Source: Bacillota bacterium
GTDB taxonomy: Bacteria; Bacillota; Sulfobacillia; RBS10-35; JAJYVN01
Assembly (NCBI GenBank): GCA_021791995.1
Contig: JAJYVN010000182.1
Span: 1-5,292, forward strand
Direction: 5' to 3'
Length of the DNA stretch: 5,292 nucleotides
Part shown: piece after piece, positions 1 to 5,292 of the stretch
Layout of the letters: every line of letters begins with the position of its first letter
How positions within the stretch are numbered: position 1 is the stretch's first letter
Program-made: the position numbers and the translations under genes
The notes under the pieces: model-generated
Databases searched by the model: none
Seen by the model: the letters and a program-made list of their open reading frames with translations, nothing else
Told to the model about the DNA's origin: nothing

Positions 1-731
1 AGTTGGCAGCGGCGGTGGCCGCAGGCAAGATCAGTACAGCAGCGGAGCAAAAGATCGAGGCGGCGTTTGCCAAGAGACTGCCGACGCTCCTGAATCGGAC
101 ATGGGACAGGGCAGCGGTGGAGCGGGCCTGGGTTCTCAAGACGAGTGCGGAGTATCTGGGGATGACGACGGCGCAACTGCGGACGCAGTTGGCGTCGGGG
201 AAGACGCTTTCGGATGTGGCCAATGCCACGTCGGGCAAGAGCGCAAGCGGTCTTGCGAGCGCGCTGTCGACGGCCATGCAGACGCGGCTCGGCAAGGCGG
301 TGGCAGCGGGCCAGATCAGCACGGCCACGGAGCAAAAGATCGAGGCCGCGTTTGCCAAGAGGCTACCGGTGTTGATGAATCGCACGTGGGATAGCGCCAC
401 GAGGGAGCGGACCTGGGTCCTGAAGAGTAGCGCGGAGTATTTGGGGATGACACCGGCCGCATTGCGGGCGCAGTTGGCGTCGGGGAAGACGCTTTCGGAT
501 GTGGCGAACGCTACAACGGGCAAGAGCGCAAGCGGCCTTGCGAGCGCGCTGTCGACGGCCATGCAGACGCGGCTCGGTAAGGCGGTGGCAGCGGGCAAGA
601 TCAGCACGGCCACAGAGCAAAAGATCGAGGCCGCGTTTGCCAAGAGGCTACCGGTGTTGATGAATCGCACGTGGGCACAGGGCGTCCACGCCCGCGTGTC
701 TGCCTCGTCGAGCGTTGCTTGGCAGGGCTGA
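1..731 (+). CDS. Alanine-rich tandem-repeat protein, 3' part (5' end outside window)
   Basis: The frame is open from the left edge to TGA at 729-731 (242 codons from position 3). The TTG at position 3 aligns with an internal Leu codon of the later repeats, so it is not a start. The protein consists of a 95-residue unit: residues 1-95, 96-190, and a third copy broken after residue 224, followed by an 18-residue tail (AQGVHARVSASSSVAWQG) unlike the repeat. Each unit has an 'AEYLGMT..QLR.QLASGKTLSDVA' segment, a Ser/Ala-rich helical stretch, and a charged helix ending 'AFAKRLP.L.NRTW'. From memory, similar 'YLG(M/L)T..QLR..L.SGKSLA.IA' repeats occur in secreted proteins of Bacillota and Actinomycetota, where their role is unknown. 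No catalytic motif, cysteine or membrane segment is visible. I infer a helical, possibly secreted, structural or binding protein. The reading frame is certain; the function is not known. Confidence 0.8.
   Translation, partial: LAAAVAAGKISTAAEQKIEAAFAKRLPTLLNRTWDRAAVERAWVLKTSAEYLGMTTAQLRTQLASGKTLSDVANATSGKSASGLASALSTAMQTRLGKAVAAGQISTATEQKIEAAFAKRLPVLMNRTWDSATRERTWVLKSSAEYLGMTPAALRAQLASGKTLSDVANATTGKSASGLASALSTAMQTRLGKAVAAGKISTATEQKIEAAFAKRLPVLMNRTWAQGVHARVSASSSVAWQG
3..674 (+). repeat. 285-bp in-frame tandem repeat, 2.36 copies
   Basis: Units start at 3, 288 and 573, each beginning with a Leu codon, with a period of exactly 285 bp (95 codons). The third unit stops after the Trp codon ending at 674. 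Copies 2 and 3 are almost the same over 232-390 versus 517-675, with four differences that I count in 159 bases. Copy 1 is clearly more diverged from copy 2 over the same part. Within the other half of the unit a block of about 38 bases (Q-L-A-S-G-K-T-L-S-D-V) is again nearly identical. Confidence 0.9.
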
Positions 732-742
732 GCTCTGCCAAG
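718..742 (+). promoter_or_regulatory. Stem-loop with the upstream stop codon in its loop
   Basis: CTTGGCAGGGC (718-728) pairs with GCTCTGCCAAG (732-742): eleven pairs with one G-T wobble, leaving a three-base loop that is exactly the TGA stop codon of the repeat gene. No T-tract follows (the next bases are GGGTGGCC), so it is not a standard intrinsic terminator by itself. It may protect a 3' end, or act as the first hairpin of the attenuator-like leader. Confidence 0.6.
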
Positions 743-792
743 GGGTGGCCCGGCAGGCAATTGTTCTTGCATCTAGAACCCTCCCTTGGTGG
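735..792 (+). promoter_or_regulatory. Candidate antiterminator pairing
   Basis: CTGCCAAGGGG (735-745) can pair with TCCCTTGGTGG (782-792): eight Watson-Crick pairs, seven of them consecutive, plus three wobbles. This pairing uses the 3' arm of the 718-742 stem-loop and the 5' arm of the terminator-like hairpin, so it excludes both. That is the geometry of an attenuator with segments 1:2, 2:3 and 3:4. The bases are seen directly; the regulatory role is inferred, and a 7-bp core could arise by chance. Confidence 0.4.
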
Positions 793-816
793 TTGCACTG
801 AGGGGGGGGCCTTTTT
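779..816 (+). terminator. Intrinsic terminator-like hairpin before the transporter gene
   Basis: CCCTCCCTTGG (779-789) pairs with CTGAGGGGGGG (798-808): eleven pairs with three G-T wobbles and an eight-base loop. It is followed by GCC and TTTTT (812-816). It could simply end transcription of the repeat gene, or be the terminator of an attenuator for the transporter. The T-run is short and interrupted by GGG, so strength is uncertain. Confidence 0.55.
800..809 (+). promoter_or_regulatory. Purine-rich candidate ribosome binding site inside the hairpin
   Basis: GAGGGGGGGG is the only Shine-Dalgarno-like run before the transporter. It ends 14 nt before the ATG at 824, which is long, but only 5 nt before an in-frame TTG at 815. 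It forms the 3' arm of the terminator-like hairpin, so folding would hide it from the ribosome. Confidence 0.4.
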
Positions 817-823
817 GGGCGCG

Positions 824-2065
824 ATGCCCGTCACGGTCCGAGGTGTCTTTCGTCCCGACCGCTGGTCGGACCAACTGCGGATGAGCTTCCTCTGGTTTGC
901 GGGCAACGCGATCTGGGCGCCGATGATTTCGGTGATCCTGCCCTTTCTGGTGCTTCGGGATGTTGGCAACGCGGAAAAGGATCTCGCCCTAAGCCTTGTG
1001 ACGACGCTCGGAGCGATTGTGGCGAGCCTAGCACACCCCTTTGGCGGGTGGGCATCGGACCGAACGCGTACCGCGTGGGGGAGACGCCGACCATACTTGA
1101 TCGGCGGAGGGTGTGTCTCTGCCATTGCGTTGGGGCTCCTCACCTTCCATGACGGGTTTGTGGAGCTTGTGATCGCGGTTCTGATCCTGCAGTTGGCGTA
1201 CAACGTCCTTTTGGCCGCCTACCAGGCCTACATTCCGGAAATTGCTCCAGAATCCAGCCGCGGCAGGGCATCCGGATTTCTCGGCCTGATGTCGGCCCTT
1301 GGAAGCTTATTTGGTCTCTTGGGAGCTATTGCGCTTCTCCATAATGCAACCTATGGTTGGCTTTTGCTCCTCTTGGCCGCTTTGCTCCTCGGCGCATGTG
1401 CGGTCACGGTTTGGGGTGTTCCCGAGGGAGCAATCATCGAGCCCCCCGTCCACACGGGCGAACGCTTAACCCTGTCCGCGATCAAGAGCCGCTACCGTGA
1501 CTTCGGTTGGGTGCTGTTGACGCGGGCACTCGTCATGCTTGCCTTTTATACCCTTCTCTACTACCTTGCGTACGATCTGCGCGATGTAGTGCACGTCGTC
1601 CACTACACCACCACAACGTCGGAGGTCGAGGCTGTCACGATCGTGGTGGCGGCGCTGTGCAGCGTATGGAGCGGAACACTTTCCGACCGCATCGGGCGGA
1701 AGGGACTCGTGAGCTTTAGCGGTGTGGCGATGGCGTTGGCGGCCTTGGCCTTTGTCGCCGCGCGCAGCGTGCCGGTGGTCCTGGCGGTGGGTGTTTTGTT
1801 TGGTATCGGATATGGGGTCTACATATCGGTGGATTGGGCCCTGATCACCGATGTGCTGCCGGACCAGTCGGTCATTGCCCGCGATATGGGGATCTGGGGG
1901 CTGGCCATTACCGTGCCGCAGGCCCTGACCGGGGTTCTGGGCGGGATTGTCTTTTTGCTCTTCCCAGGAGGCGGTCCCCGTGCCTACGTGGTACTGTTCT
2001 CTCTGACGTGTGTCTACGCGGGGCTTGGCTCGGTGCTGGTGTGGCGAGTGCGTGGAGTGCGATAA
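824..2065 (+). CDS. MFS transporter, probably for a sugar or related compound
   Basis: A 413-residue integral membrane protein of the major facilitator superfamily, normal length for 12 helices. Hydrophobic segments lie roughly at residues 20-43, 54-73, 91-107, 112-133, 148-172, 178-197, 227-250, 260-283, 294-313, 315-335, 350-375 and 382-405. The loop 2-3 signature is GGWASDRTRTAWGRRRP (74-90), with its half-repeat counterpart GTLSDRIGRKG (284-294). The loop 4-5 motif IPEIAPESSRGRASG is at 137-151. The 'SDRTR..WGRRRP' form and the 'LTRALVMLAFYTLLYYL' helix recall the sugar-transporting GPH/SLC45-like MFS groups; this subfamily assignment is from memory. I start at ATG 824; an in-frame TTG at 815 has a better-placed ribosome site and would add three residues. 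ThuA follows after 25 bp, which supports a carbohydrate substrate, but none can be named. Confidence 0.88.
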   Translation: MPVTVRGVFRPDRWSDQLRMSFLWFAGNAIWAPMISVILPFLVLRDVGNAEKDLALSLVTTLGAIVASLAHPFGGWASDRTRTAWGRRRPYLIGGGCVSAIALGLLTFHDGFVELVIAVLILQLAYNVLLAAYQAYIPEIAPESSRGRASGFLGLMSALGSLFGLLGAIALLHNATYGWLLLLLAALLLGACAVTVWGVPEGAIIEPPVHTGERLTLSAIKSRYRDFGWVLLTRALVMLAFYTLLYYLAYDLRDVVHVVHYTTTTSEVEAVTIVVAALCSVWSGTLSDRIGRKGLVSFSGVAMALAALAFVAARSVPVVLAVGVLFGIGYGVYISVDWALITDVLPDQSVIARDMGIWGLAITVPQALTGVLGGIVFLLFPGGGPRAYVVLFSLTCVYAGLGSVLVWRVRGVR

Positions 2066-2090
2066 TCCATCGCAGAGGGGTGGCGTAGGG

Positions 2091-2810
2091 ATGCGGGTGA
2101 CGGTGTGGAACGAGTTCCGACACGAAAAGACAGACGATCGGGTGCGTGCCATCTATCCCGACGGGATGCACCAGGTGATTGCGGATGCGCTGAAGCAGGC
2201 GGGGCACCAGGTGCGGACGGCGACCCTGGATGAGCCGGAGCATGGTCTGACCGCAGAGGTGCTTGCACAAACCGATGTGTTGACCTGGTGGGGGCATGCC
2301 GCTCATCGGGAGGTGTCCGACGCGATTGTGGACCGCGTTCAGGCGCGCGTTCTGGACGGTATGGGTTTGATCGTGTTGCACTCGGGGCATGCCTCGAAGA
2401 TATTTCGCCGTCTGATGGGGACGTCGTGCCAGCTCCGTTGGCGCGAAGCCGGGGAGCGGGAGCGCCTCTGGGTAGTGGAGCCCGGGCATCCCATCGCGGA
2501 GGGGCTTGGTCCCTATTTCGAGGTGGAGCACGCGGAGATGTATGGGGAGCGGTTTGACATCCCCGCGCCGGACATGCTCGTCTTTGTTTCGTGGTTTGAG
2601 GGAGGGGAGGTCTTTCGCAGCGGCTGCTGCTACCATCGCGGTCGTGGCAAGGTCTTCTACTTCCGCCCGGGTCACGAAACCTATCCCATCTACCACAACC
2701 CGGACATCCAACGGGTGCTGGTCAATGCTGTGGCCTGGGCCAGGCCCTCGGCGGGTCCCGCGGCCGAGTTCGGAAACCGGAAGCCGCTCGAGCCCATCGG
2801 AACGCGCTGA
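2091..2810 (+). CDS. ThuA family protein (trehalose utilisation type)
   Basis: A 239-residue protein without signal peptide or membrane segment, so cytoplasmic, and near the usual length for single-domain ThuA proteins. The fold is of the class I glutamine amidotransferase-like type. Visible family features are the N-terminal strand MRVTVWNEFRHE, the DVLTWWGHAAH segment (62-72), LIVLHSGHASKIFRRLMGT (93-111), EPGHPI (130-135), and the C-terminal GKVFYFRPGHETYPIYHNP (186-204). The histidines at 69, 97, 100, 195 and 202 are the likely functional residues. ThuA was named from trehalose catabolism in rhizobia; other members are linked to different carbohydrates and the exact reaction is poorly defined. 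I start at ATG 2091, preceded by GAGGGG (2075-2080); upstream in-frame codons run into the transporter and do not look like this family. It lies 25 bp after the transporter, probably co-transcribed. Confidence 0.9.
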   Translation: MRVTVWNEFRHEKTDDRVRAIYPDGMHQVIADALKQAGHQVRTATLDEPEHGLTAEVLAQTDVLTWWGHAAHREVSDAIVDRVQARVLDGMGLIVLHSGHASKIFRRLMGTSCQLRWREAGERERLWVVEPGHPIAEGLGPYFEVEHAEMYGERFDIPAPDMLVFVSWFEGGEVFRSGCCYHRGRGKVFYFRPGHETYPIYHNPDIQRVLVNAVAWARPSAGPAAEFGNRKPLEPIGTR

Positions 2811-2838
2811 GCGGCCCGTCGATGCCAGTCCGCGCACC

Positions 2839-2845
2839 AAGGAGG
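2839..2845 (+). promoter_or_regulatory. Ribosome binding site for first signal peptidase
   Basis: AAGGAGG lies 7 nt before TTG 2853 and fixes that rare start codon, since no in-frame ATG occurs before the catalytic region. Confidence 0.85.
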
Positions 2846-2852
2846 AACTGGA

Positions 2853-3443
2853 TTGCAGGGGGCCTCATCCTCGACGTGGCGAGAGATCTGGGAAACGGTT
2901 CGTGCCATCGTCATCGCTGTGATCATTGCACTGTTGGTCCGCCAGTTCGTGGTGGAGACCTACCAAGTGGATGGGATCTCGATGGAGCCGACGCTCCAGA
3001 ACGGGGAGCGCCTCTTGGTCAATAAGTTCATCTACGACTTCGAGTCCCCCCACGTGGGGCAGATCATCATCTTCCATCCCCCTGTCCCTGGTGTGAAGGT
3101 GGATTATGTCAAGCGTGTGATCGCGCTGCCCGGCCAAACCTTCTTTGTGAAGGACGGGCAGGTGTTCATCAACGGGCAGCTTCTGCCCGAGCCTTGGGAA
3201 CCAAAGAGTTGGCTGGGCGACTTTACCGGAAGCGAGTTCATTGGAGGGAGCACGAGCGATTGCCCCGGCCCTCTGCCGGTGAACAACCAACCGATCACCA
3301 TTCCACCGGGCCATATCTGGGTGCTGGGGGATCATCGGTTGGTGAGCACCGACAGCCGTTGCTTCGGCCCAGTGCCCATCTCAAGCATCAAGGGGATGGT
3401 TATGCTTATCTGGTGGCCATTTCCGAACTTCCGTGTGTTCTAG
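2853..3443 (+). CDS. lepB: Type I signal peptidase, first tandem copy
   Basis: A 196-residue membrane protease of family S26 that removes signal peptides from secreted proteins at the outer face of the membrane. A single N-terminal helix (residues 18-34) is followed by the catalytic serine in GISMEPTL (Ser43) and the general-base lysine in DYVKRVIALPG (Lys87). Box E is GDHR..S.DSR (159-169), where the usual GDNR has become GDHR. Size and single anchor match the Gram-positive SipS type. A Trp/Asp-rich insertion (about 114-146) carries Cys137, and Cys170 sits in DSRCFG. The TTG start is set by AAGGAGG 7 nt upstream. It sits 42 bp after the ThuA gene and 15 bp before a second copy of equal length, so it is very likely in an operon. 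All catalytic residues are present, so it should be active. Confidence 0.95.
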   Translation: MQGASSSTWREIWETVRAIVIAVIIALLVRQFVVETYQVDGISMEPTLQNGERLLVNKFIYDFESPHVGQIIIFHPPVPGVKVDYVKRVIALPGQTFFVKDGQVFINGQLLPEPWEPKSWLGDFTGSEFIGGSTSDCPGPLPVNNQPITIPPGHIWVLGDHRLVSTDSRCFGPVPISSIKGMVMLIWWPFPNFRVF

Positions 3444-3640
3444 CAGGGAGGCGCCCGCTTGAAGGACGAGTCTCCGAGCGCATGGCGCGAGGTTTGGGCG
3501 ATGCTGCGGGCCATCGTCATCGCTGTGATCATTGCACTATTGGTCCGCCAGTTCGTGGTGGAGACCTATCAAGTGGATGGGATCTCGATGGAGCCGACGC
3601 TCCAGAACGGGGAGCGCCTCCTAGTCAATAAGTTTATCTA
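2904..3640 (+). repeat. Direct repeat within tandem signal peptidase genes (2904-3034 and 3510-3640)
   Basis: The two 131-base segments are 606 bp apart. I count five differences, all silent, giving about 96 per cent identity. Flanking parts of the same genes are much less alike at DNA level, with many silent and replacement changes. The repeat spans the membrane anchor and the catalytic serine. Confidence 0.85.
3445..3451 (+). promoter_or_regulatory. Ribosome binding site for second signal peptidase
   Basis: AGGGAGG begins two bases after the stop codon of the first copy and lies 7 nt before TTG 3459, supporting that start. Confidence 0.85.
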
Positions 3641-4049
3641 TCGCTTTGAGACCCCGCACGTGGGGCAGATCATCGTCTTTCATCCACCGATCCCCGGCAT
3701 CACCGTTGACTACGTCAAACGCGTGATCGCGCTACCGGGCCAGACCTTCTATTCCAAGGATGGGCAAATCTTCATCAACGGGAAGCTGTTGGCCGAGCCT
3801 TGGGAACCAGCAAGCTGGCTGGGCGACTTCACGGGAAGCGAATTCCTGAAGCAGCCGAACGATGACTGTCCGTACAGCGGTCCCGTCGATCCCAACCCCA
3901 TCACGATTCCAACGGGGTATGTCTTTGTGCTCGGGGACCACCGCGCGGTTAGCTACGATAGCCGCTGCTTTGGAATTGTTCCCATGGCCAGCATTCGCGG
4001 CCAGGTCATGTTGGTTTGGTGGCCGTTTGCCGATTTTCGGACGCTGTGA
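3459..4049 (+). CDS. lepB: Type I signal peptidase, second tandem copy
   Basis: A 196-residue signal peptidase I, the same length as the preceding copy and alignable to it without net gaps. Ser43 (GISMEPTL), Lys87 (DYVKRVIALPG) and box E GDHR..S.DSR (159-169) are all kept. Residues 17-61, covering the membrane helix and catalytic serine, are the same as in copy 1. The region 130-146 (LKQPNDDCPYSGPVDPN) is the most different, while Cys137 and Cys170 are kept. I infer a tandem duplication with divergence mainly in the non-catalytic extracellular part, perhaps giving different substrate preference. The TTG start is set by AGGGAGG 7 nt upstream. Several Bacillota carry more than one type I signal peptidase, but back-to-back copies this similar suggest a fairly recent origin or homogenisation. 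Confidence 0.95.
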   Translation: MKDESPSAWREVWAMLRAIVIAVIIALLVRQFVVETYQVDGISMEPTLQNGERLLVNKFIYRFETPHVGQIIVFHPPIPGITVDYVKRVIALPGQTFYSKDGQIFINGKLLAEPWEPASWLGDFTGSEFLKQPNDDCPYSGPVDPNPITIPTGYVFVLGDHRAVSYDSRCFGIVPMASIRGQVMLVWWPFADFRTL

Positions 4050-4132
4050 GGTAACCAACCCATTCCGACCCCCGCATCTCCGAGCGATGGGACGAAGGGA
4101 TGCATAGGCGGCTTCAATCGGGAGGGGGATCC
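4050..4132 (+). other. Intergenic gap before the SLH protein gene
   Basis: This 83-bp stretch is the longest gap after the transporter. I see no strong hairpin with a T-run and no convincing -35/-10 pair. It ends in the ribosome site of the next gene. An in-frame ATG at 4100 is preceded directly by GAAGGG but is too close to that site to be the preferred start. Confidence 0.5.
4121..4128 (+). promoter_or_regulatory. Ribosome binding site fixing the GTG start
   Basis: GGAGGGGG lies before GTG 4133, with the GGAGG core ending 7 nt upstream, the same spacing as in both signal peptidase genes. This favours GTG 4133 over the in-frame ATG at 4100. Confidence 0.8.
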
Positions 4133-5292
4133 GTGGTTCGCCGATGCACCCTGCGGCGGTTGCTGTCTTCGATGGCCTTGCTCGGATGTCTCGTCTTGGC
4201 CCACGTCGTACTGGCAGGAACACCGAGTAATCCGCCGACCAACATCCCACCGGATCCGAACTTTGACGAAACGTGTGTGGAGGCAAACGGCGTTGTCGTC
4301 CAGGGATACTGTTCCTATGATGCGCGCACCGGGGACTGGAGCGTGGCAACGCCCCAACGCGAGAGCGCGGCACTGCAAGCGATCGATGCGGCTCGCTCGC
4401 AGGAGGGCATTGGACCGCTTGTGCTGCCCGATGACTGGGCCGAACTGACGCCGGATGAGCAGCAATTTGTTCTTGTGAATTTGGAGCGGATTGCGCGTGG
4501 TTTGCCACCCCTGGTCGCTCTTGCCACTCCCTTGGATCAGCTTGCCTTGGTCGGCGCGGAGGCCGGTACCGACCCGGTCCCCACGGGATGGACCGGATAC
4601 AATACGGGTTCGAACTGGGCGGCGGAGGGGCAGGTCGCGCCTGCCCTCTATGCCTACATGTATGAGGACGGCTGGGGTGGCACGGCGTCCCTCACACCCA
4701 ACCTTGCGTGCACAAGCCCGGTGGCTCCTGGATGCTGGGGGCATCGTGACAATATTCTCGGGGACTACGGCAGCTCTGGTCTGATGGGCGCGGCGGATCT
4801 TCCGGCCAGTGGATCGGGAACCGGCAGTTCGACGCAACTCTTCGTCGCATACGATGGCACCCCGGTTCCCCTTGTCTATACATGGGAGCAGGCCCTCCTT
4901 GCGGGGGCGGGTGGTGGGGGAGCGGATCCGTCGGTGCCACCTGCGAGTGTCTGGGCCTTTTCTGACCTTAACTCGGTTCCGTGGGCCGCTGCGGCGGTCT
5001 CGTTCCTGGCGGATGCGGGCATTGTCCAGGGTACATCGGAGAATACGTTTTCCCCCAATACCCCCCTGACGTTGGAGCAGTGGGTGGTACTACTGGCTCG
5101 AGCGCTCAACTGGTCACCAGCCCCCGCCTCTGCGGCTCCGGTTCCCGGTAGCGCAGCTTGGGCGGCATCCAGCATGGCCCTTGCCGCTTCCCTCGGCCTC
5201 TTGCCCGCGGGCCTCTCTCCCACCGCTGAACTGGATCGGGCGGAGGCCACCTGGATGCTGGTGGGGGCACTGGGACTCCAGTCGACCGCTAC
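4133..5292 (+). CDS. Secreted CAP-like protein with SLH domains, 3' end outside window
   Basis: The frame is open for 386 codons from GTG 4133 to the right edge. The N-terminus is a classical signal peptide: Arg-rich start (RRCTLRR), hydrophobic residues 10-28, and a likely signal peptidase I cut after VVLA (28/29). Residues about 80-245 resemble a CAP/SCP-like domain common in secreted proteins of Gram-positive bacteria: AIDAARSQEGIGPLVLP (83-99), NLERIARGLPPL (116-127), NWAAEG (161-166) and CWGHRDNIL (201-209), with Glu165 and His204 as candidate site residues. Cysteine pairs 48/60 and 193/201 could form disulfides. A Gly-rich linker (258-263) leads to one S-layer homology repeat, VWAFSDL to LLARALNW (273-327), and a second weaker one from about 337. 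SLH domains bind pyruvylated cell-wall polymers, so the protein should be anchored on the cell surface. CAP function in bacteria is mostly undefined. The SLH assignment is firm; the CAP call is moderately sure. Confidence 0.88.
   Translation, partial: MVRRCTLRRLLSSMALLGCLVLAHVVLAGTPSNPPTNIPPDPNFDETCVEANGVVVQGYCSYDARTGDWSVATPQRESAALQAIDAARSQEGIGPLVLPDDWAELTPDEQQFVLVNLERIARGLPPLVALATPLDQLALVGAEAGTDPVPTGWTGYNTGSNWAAEGQVAPALYAYMYEDGWGGTASLTPNLACTSPVAPGCWGHRDNILGDYGSSGLMGAADLPASGSGTGSSTQLFVAYDGTPVPLVYTWEQALLAGAGGGGADPSVPPASVWAFSDLNSVPWAAAAVSFLADAGIVQGTSENTFSPNTPLTLEQWVVLLARALNWSPAPASAAPVPGSAAWAASSMALAASLGLLPAGLSPTAELDRAEATWMLVGALGLQSTA

Noticed and set aside
680..693. Short palindrome GGGCGTCCACGCCC
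   Set aside because: Only a 5-6 bp stem with a very small loop inside coding sequence; likely chance in GC-rich DNA.
738..816. T-box riboswitch, since AGGGGTGGCCCGG resembles the AGGGTGGNACCGCG motif and a CCC-arm terminator follows
   Set aside because: The TGGNACC core that binds the tRNA end is not matched, the leader is only 92 nt between genes, no stem I or specifier features are visible, and the downstream gene is not a typical T-box target.
671..823. Upstream extension of the transporter frame from GTG 671
   Set aside because: It overlaps the repeat gene and the added residues are unlike a transporter N-terminus; only the short TTG 815 extension remains plausible.
732..823. Sigma-70-type promoter for the transporter
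   Set aside because: Candidates such as TTGTTC 761-766 or TTGCAT 768-773 have no acceptable -10 hexamer at 16-18 bp spacing.
2010..2090. Longer ThuA start inside the transporter gene
   Set aside because: The extra 27 residues are Cys/Gly-rich, do not match the family and overlap the transporter; ATG 2091 begins directly at the first ThuA strand.
1908..2840. 310-codon open frame on the - strand
   Set aside because: It lies opposite the well-supported transporter and ThuA genes, has no family-like sequence and is rich in Arg, His and Pro, as expected of an antisense shadow in GC-rich DNA.
4133..4192. Lipoprotein signal in the SLH protein (LLGC, Cys19)
   Set aside because: The hydrophobic core continues for nine residues past the cysteine and ends in a better signal peptidase I site, VVLA before Gly29.
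3953..4837. 294-codon open frame on the - strand
   Set aside because: It is opposite the second signal peptidase and the SLH gene and shows no recognisable domain; the + strand frame has a signal peptide and known domains.

Overview
The window reads as one strand of a moderately GC-rich bacterial genome, most likely a Gram-positive Bacillota of the Sulfobacillus/Alicyclobacillus/Kyrpidia kind. The reasons are strong purine-rich Shine-Dalgarno sites 7 nt before non-ATG starts, small signal peptidases with one membrane segment, and a secreted protein ending in S-layer homology (SLH) repeats. The genus is an inference; no rRNA or other marker is present. All supported genes lie on the + strand.

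Layout. (1) 1-731: 3' end of a gene for an alanine-rich protein built of 95-residue repeats, cut by the left window edge. Two full repeats and one broken third repeat are visible, followed by an unrelated 18-residue tail. (2) 732-823: a short leader with no gene but strong RNA structure. A hairpin carries the upstream stop codon in its loop, a terminator-like hairpin is followed by five T, and a competing pairing would disrupt both. This is the layout of a transcription attenuator. (3) 824-2065: a 12-helix major facilitator (MFS) transporter. (4) 2091-2810: a ThuA-family protein. (5) 2853-3443 and 3459-4049: two tandem type I signal peptidases of equal length, clearly a duplication. (6) 4133-5292: a secreted CAP-like protein with SLH domains, open at the right edge.

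From the transporter onward the gaps are 25, 42, 15 and 83 bp with no visible terminator, so the five genes may be one transcription unit. The transporter and ThuA protein fit uptake and processing of a sugar or related compound. The two signal peptidases fit the export of proteins such as the SLH protein just downstream, which has a clear signal-peptidase-I signal sequence. The functional link between these halves is inferred from position only.

The most notable observations are the attenuator-like leader in front of the transporter, the patchy near-identity between the two signal peptidase genes (suggesting gene conversion), and the broken repeat array upstream. Nothing here proves a new system; the leader is the best candidate for something undescribed.
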